From Coemansia sp. RSA 1804 (Eukaryota; Kickxellomycota; Kickxellomycetes; Kickxellales; Kickxellaceae), in contig JANBTH010000244.1 of NCBI GenBank assembly GCA_027578815.1, forward strand, positions 1-24,043: a stretch of 24,043 nucleotides of DNA. Direction: 5' to 3'. The first letter of the stretch is position 1, and each line of letters begins with the position of its first letter. Both the position numbers and the translations under genes were made by a program. The notes beneath the pieces are model-generated. The model saw nothing but the letters and a program-made list of their open reading frames with translations, had not been told where the DNA came from and searched no databases. Below are positions 20,701 through 24,043 of the stretch, piece after piece.

Positions 20701-21982
20701 GGAAAGCGATGCAAAGAATGCGACCTCCAGCAAGAGCACTAGCGAACAGTCAAGCCGCAACATCTCTCCCGATGGAGTCAAGAGTCGTGGTAGACGATCA
20801 TCCTCTCGCATTAAGACCGAGCCATTGCGCGACCACGAGGCCGAGCGCGAGCAGCAGCAACAGAAGCAGCACCAGGACCAGAAACAGAGGCAGCAAAAAA
20901 TGCAACAGCAAGCGCATGCAATTGGGAAACAGGTAGGAAAGGACAATACTGCTTGTTCGGAATCCAACTCTACATCTCAGAGTGGCTCGAACTATGCTGC
21001 CACAGCAACAATTGCAAAGGCAGCAACTAACACAAGCAGCTTGTCTGTTGTCGGCGCCACGGAGCCGGCACAGCCCACCGTCGATCGCGTTGCTGAAGCT
21101 CGACGCGCTCTGCTAGGGCATTATCACACTCCAAACCCATCGGTTCCTGTTGGGCCCGGAATACCTCGCAGTTCTGGCGCAAAGCCTGTCTACACTTCTA
21201 GTGTAAAAGTTGTGAGGCCACAGTCCTTCTCGCGCCCGAAAAAGGCGTATTCCAGAGGTGGTTCTGCCTTTTCCCCCGAAAAGCCAGCCGAGCGAACAAG
21301 GTCATTTGCAGACCGCAAGAACAAACCCCAAGGTCAAATCAAGATGGCGGGAACCCCAGACACAATCTCCAAGCATAAGTTTTTAGAGGAAGCACCAAGA
21401 GAAGACGATCATAATAGCAGCCAGGAATTCGAGCTTAGCAACGTGCTTCAAAACTTTTCGATTGCTAGCTTCGAAGTGACAAAGGCCAAGGATGGCGGTA
21501 TGCACATTAACTACTCGAATCAAAACAAGTCCCAGCCGGGCGCTTCATCTTTCAAACGCGATGGCGCAGATAGCGAGGATGACGACGATAGCGATGGGGA
21601 TGAGCTTCCACTTTCGGCTATCGTGCGTTCTAAATCTGAGCCTGCAAGATATCCAGCGCATCGCCCTGCTGTTTCCGGGGAAATGCCCAAACGAGTGATT
21701 GCGTCTGAGGCTCGAGTTAGCCGCAGTAGTGGGAATAGCACAAACAACAGTCCGAACACATCGCCGCCTTTGTTTGGAAGAGCAAGTACCGATCAGTCCA
21801 GGCGCGTTCTTGTCCGCAACCAAAGCCTGGCAAAGGAGAAGACGGCGTTTGACCACGTTATTGGCCACGATGAAATGTCACGCTCGGTGTCCATGGATGG
21901 CGGGCCACGCAATCCTCACTCACAGAAGAAACATAATGAAGGCAAGGGCCGGTTTTCCCGCTTTGGTGGATTTTTCTCATAA
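17734..21982 (+). CDS. large, mostly disordered protein with RVRF motif (two exons); function unknown
   Basis: Model: join(17734-18304, 18783-21982), 1256 residues. ATG 17734 is the first in frame; only TTG lies upstream. The join reads RELDPFEESPPRRPLTNFED in matching phase. I do not recognise the family. The N-terminus is MGITAIFRRSKP, basic, followed by Ser/Pro/Arg-rich sequence and a Gly-Ser run near 113-128. The best ordered-looking block follows the join (DPIYIPPLTLATTLVDEYG to YNFLGEFNATYSYFFG, about 204-287). A charged coiled-coil-like helix spans 372-412 (EEERRKEEERKAAELRSRRR). Ser-rich tracts lead to SSKRRVRFHETVSVVFNTRR with RVRF at 725-728, a textbook PP1-docking RVxF form. A Gln-rich run (about 880-905), an acidic tract (about 1120-1135) and an RFSRFGGFFS end follow. 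A role as a phosphatase-targeting or scaffold protein, perhaps Reg1-like, is only an inference from the motif. Confidence 0.85.
18080..18120 (+). repeat. imperfect GGTTCT hexamer repeat, in coding sequence
   Basis: About five diverged units of GGTTCT/GGCTCT encode the Gly-Ser run in exon 1 of the disordered protein. Likely length-variable between strains. Confidence 0.7.
18305..18782 (+). other. intron of the disordered-protein gene (478 nt)
   Basis: TTTG|GTAAGT donor and CCACTTAG acceptor, phase 1, restoring GAA (Glu191). Frames inside the intron are short and stop repeatedly. Confidence 0.88.
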
Positions 21983-22098
21983 TCATAACATTTAACGAGT
22001 TTTCACATCAGAACCTTGAGCTTGGTTTTATTATTTTATAACTCAATATCACTAATACTATTACTATCCACAGTTGAAAAATCGCTTCACATTGTTTC

Positions 22099-23709
22099 TT
22101 ACAACGGTTTAGCATCTACGCCCAGGTACGTTATCTTCTTTAGAGAATCAACTAATGTGTATAACACATCACAAAGAAGAGCTTTCAGTTCATCTGTTAA
22201 TGGTATGTCGTCAAATCCAATATCAATTTGATTCATATTTGAATCGATCCGACCTTGATGCTTGAGGTTCTGAATAAAACCTTTTACACTATCAAAAGGC
22301 ACGCCAAAGTACATCCTAGAAACCTTCAGTACGGAAAGATTGGGTAGCTGGACAATGAACTTTATCATGTTGCCAATGTGCAGGGAAACAAGTATATCAA
22401 GCCTTGAAATGGTTGGCCAGATGAAACTATCTATATCCATGGTATCTATTTTGCAGTTTGAAATGTATATAGCGGAACTGGCAAAAAAATTGGGAACAGC
22501 ATAAATGTCGTTAGCAAGTTCTACCCAGCTACTCTTTGCGATTGGTACTTTGCTGTGCCTTTCTAGAATCATTTTTACCCTGTGGTTAATCACCACATTA
22601 TCTAACCATACGTCTATATCCTCGCATATCGAAAGGCCTAGTTTTTTCAGACAGTGGTTAGTTGGCAATGCCATTATAAAAGAGCATGTGGATGGGCATA
22701 TATCGGCGTATATATGGCTAAGCTTTGGTGCAAGTACCGAGCTGGTGATTTTTCTGCTGAGTGCAAGCCAAAGTTCCGGATCGTTTATTTCATCATTGGT
22801 CTCGCTTATTCTATGTGATGCCAGCATATTTAAGCTTTCCAGGTTTGGTAGATTTGCTATTGTTGATTTTTCACTGCTGCTCAACATATCCCAAGGAAAA
22901 TCTGCGTCTGTAAACCCAAGCAGCCCCAGATGTTTAAGTGATTCTGTATTTATTGACATTGTGCTTTTTGTGTTGTTGGTGTAGGTGCTGCCCATGAACC
23001 GTACTGTCAAGTCATATAGTTTGTTAGTGGTCTTGAAATTGACTGTCAAGGATGTTGGTGTTGTTGTCAGCACCGTCAACTGGGATGCATATGCACATGT
23101 CAAAGTCTTGTCAAATTCTAAAAACACTGGGCAATAACTGTTGGTATCTACATCTAGCTTATTTACACATGGTAGGTATCGAGAAACACCATTTGCTGCT
23201 ATCCTTGCATTTTTAACGTTGATATCTATGTTCATTGCTGGCTGGTGTAAGCCTATATCGTTTTGTGAAAACCTGATCTTCAAGTAATAAATGTTTTGGA
23301 GAAAATGAGATAACAGTCTCAGTGTGCCTACCAAATCTTGAATGACAGCACAAAGTGCGGTGGGGTAGTCCACCGTTATCAACAGTCTCCTTGGCATGTG
23401 TCTGCATGTGTCAGGTAGAATCGGAAGATTGGATCTAATCTGAGCACCATTTGCTGGTGTAGCAGAACAATAATCGCTATCTAACGTGTATTTATAATTG
23501 GTACTCGCAGTTTCTTTATGCTCTGGGTTTGAAGTAAGCTCAATTATTGCCTGTTTGTACACGAGAGGAAGTGCTAGAAGCCTCCACTTTCTGCATGTGG
23601 CAAGCAATGGCAGCAATCCAGTCCAGTTCTCGTTAGTTGATAAGCATGGTGCAGTGATTGTTTGAAATACGCGTACAACTATCTCCAACGGTATATTATC
23701 GATATGCAT
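22099..23709 (-). CDS. F-box-like protein
   Basis: A single 536-residue frame from ATG 23709 to TAA. The N-terminus MHIDNIPLEIVVRVFQTI, then LLPLLATCRKWRLLALPLVY, is an F-box-like fold: LP-x-E-I-hydrophobic helix, then the C-x-x-W helix. This region normally binds Skp1 in an SCF ubiquitin ligase. The rest is spaced hydrophobic strands and helices resembling degenerate leucine-rich repeats (LKHLGLLGF, LPNLESLNML, LPNLSVLKVSRMYF), which would act as the substrate-binding half. Codon use is more AT-rich than in its neighbours, fitting a fast-evolving family member. The substrate cannot be guessed. The gene converges on the disordered-protein gene with 116 bp between stops and has a CT-rich leader immediately before its ATG. 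Confidence 0.8.
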   Translation of the reverse strand: MHIDNIPLEIVVRVFQTITAPCLSTNENWTGLLPLLATCRKWRLLALPLVYKQAIIELTSNPEHKETASTNYKYTLDSDYCSATPANGAQIRSNLPILPDTCRHMPRRLLITVDYPTALCAVIQDLVGTLRLLSHFLQNIYYLKIRFSQNDIGLHQPAMNIDINVKNARIAANGVSRYLPCVNKLDVDTNSYCPVFLEFDKTLTCAYASQLTVLTTTPTSLTVNFKTTNKLYDLTVRFMGSTYTNNTKSTMSINTESLKHLGLLGFTDADFPWDMLSSSEKSTIANLPNLESLNMLASHRISETNDEINDPELWLALSRKITSSVLAPKLSHIYADICPSTCSFIMALPTNHCLKKLGLSICEDIDVWLDNVVINHRVKMILERHSKVPIAKSSWVELANDIYAVPNFFASSAIYISNCKIDTMDIDSFIWPTISRLDILVSLHIGNMIKFIVQLPNLSVLKVSRMYFGVPFDSVKGFIQNLKHQGRIDSNMNQIDIGFDDIPLTDELKALLCDVLYTLVDSLKKITYLGVDAKPL

Positions 23710-23972
23710 TTCTTAGTAATTATGTTAAAAGGAAAAATAGAAAAAAAAGTAAAGAGAAGAGAAAGCAAGACAAAAGGCGTTTATGGTCTTTTTTTTTACA
23801 TTGGCAATTGACAGCAATGACTGGATTTATCTCACAAACATAAGCAGGCTATCTGGTTGTGCAAAGAAAATAACGCACTACCTAGCGTACAAAAAGATAG
23901 TGAGGTTTTTATGTAGATAAGCGTTGGTAAACTATTTGGGCATTAAATGAAGAAGAAAGAAATTAAAAAAAG
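23710..23972. other. upstream region of the F-box gene
   Basis: 263 bp, A/G-rich on the plus strand (CT-rich on the coding strand). It should hold the F-box gene promoter and the 3' flank of any gene entering from the right. No other element is evident. Confidence 0.45.
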
Positions 23973-24043
23973 CTACCCGAGCAATGGATATAGCTGAGTG
24001 ATTCCAATAAGATGGTCGCGCAGAAGCGGATGGCTTTCGACAT
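23973..24043 (-). CDS. possible 3' end of a gene entering from the right edge
   Basis: One minus-strand frame is open from the edge and ends at TAG (23973-23975), with the tail VESHPLLRDHLIGITQLYPL then LG. The amino-acid balance looks coding-like, but only 22 codons are visible and another minus frame is also open over this stretch. Unidentified. Confidence 0.3.
   Translation of the reverse strand, partial: VESHPLLRDHLIGITQLYPLLG

Overview
The window looks like nuclear DNA of an early-diverging (non-Dikarya) filamentous fungus, probably Kickxellomycotina (Coemansia-like). This rests on intron-bearing protein genes with GT..AG splice sites and short intergenic gaps, a Zn2Cys6 regulator (a fungal hallmark), a Skn7-type HSF domain, an exportin-4 homologue (absent from budding yeast) and an F-box protein of the sort expanded in that group. 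The placement is inference. I see no mobile element, tRNA, rRNA or CRISPR array.

Layout, left to right: a possible last few codons of an edge gene (1-78, +); ribosomal protein eL24 (1061-2248, -), whose start codon lies in a 5-nt coding exon before a 720-nt intron; mitochondrial enoyl-CoA hydratase (2734-4050, +), with its targeting peptide on a separate first exon; a Zn2Cys6 transcription factor (4250-6862, -); a metaxin/Sam37-type outer-membrane protein (8107-9383, -); exportin-4 (9687-13796, +, three exons); a transcription factor with a Skn7-type HSF DNA-binding domain but no receiver domain (14584-15707, +); a tentative 71-residue minus-strand gene (15916-16325); a 1256-residue, mostly disordered protein with an RVRF phosphatase-docking-like motif (17734-21982, +); an F-box protein (22099-23709, -); and perhaps the last codons of another minus-strand gene at the right edge.

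The genes are unrelated housekeeping and regulatory genes, not a pathway cluster. The notable organisation is in pairs. eL24 and enoyl-CoA hydratase diverge from about 485 bp. Metaxin and exportin-4 diverge from about 300 bp. Enoyl-CoA hydratase with the Zn2Cys6 gene, and the disordered protein with the F-box gene, converge with about 200 and 115 bp between stop codons.

Most gene models were completed by hand by joining exons at GT/AG sites with matching phase and family-consistent protein across the join. The joins for eL24, metaxin, exportin-4, the HSF gene and the disordered protein are strong; those for enoyl-CoA hydratase and the 71-residue gene are less certain. No clearly new system was found. 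The best leads are the receiver-less Skn7-like factor, the uncharacterised RVRF protein, the protein-like reading frame inside the eL24 intron and the tentative small gene.
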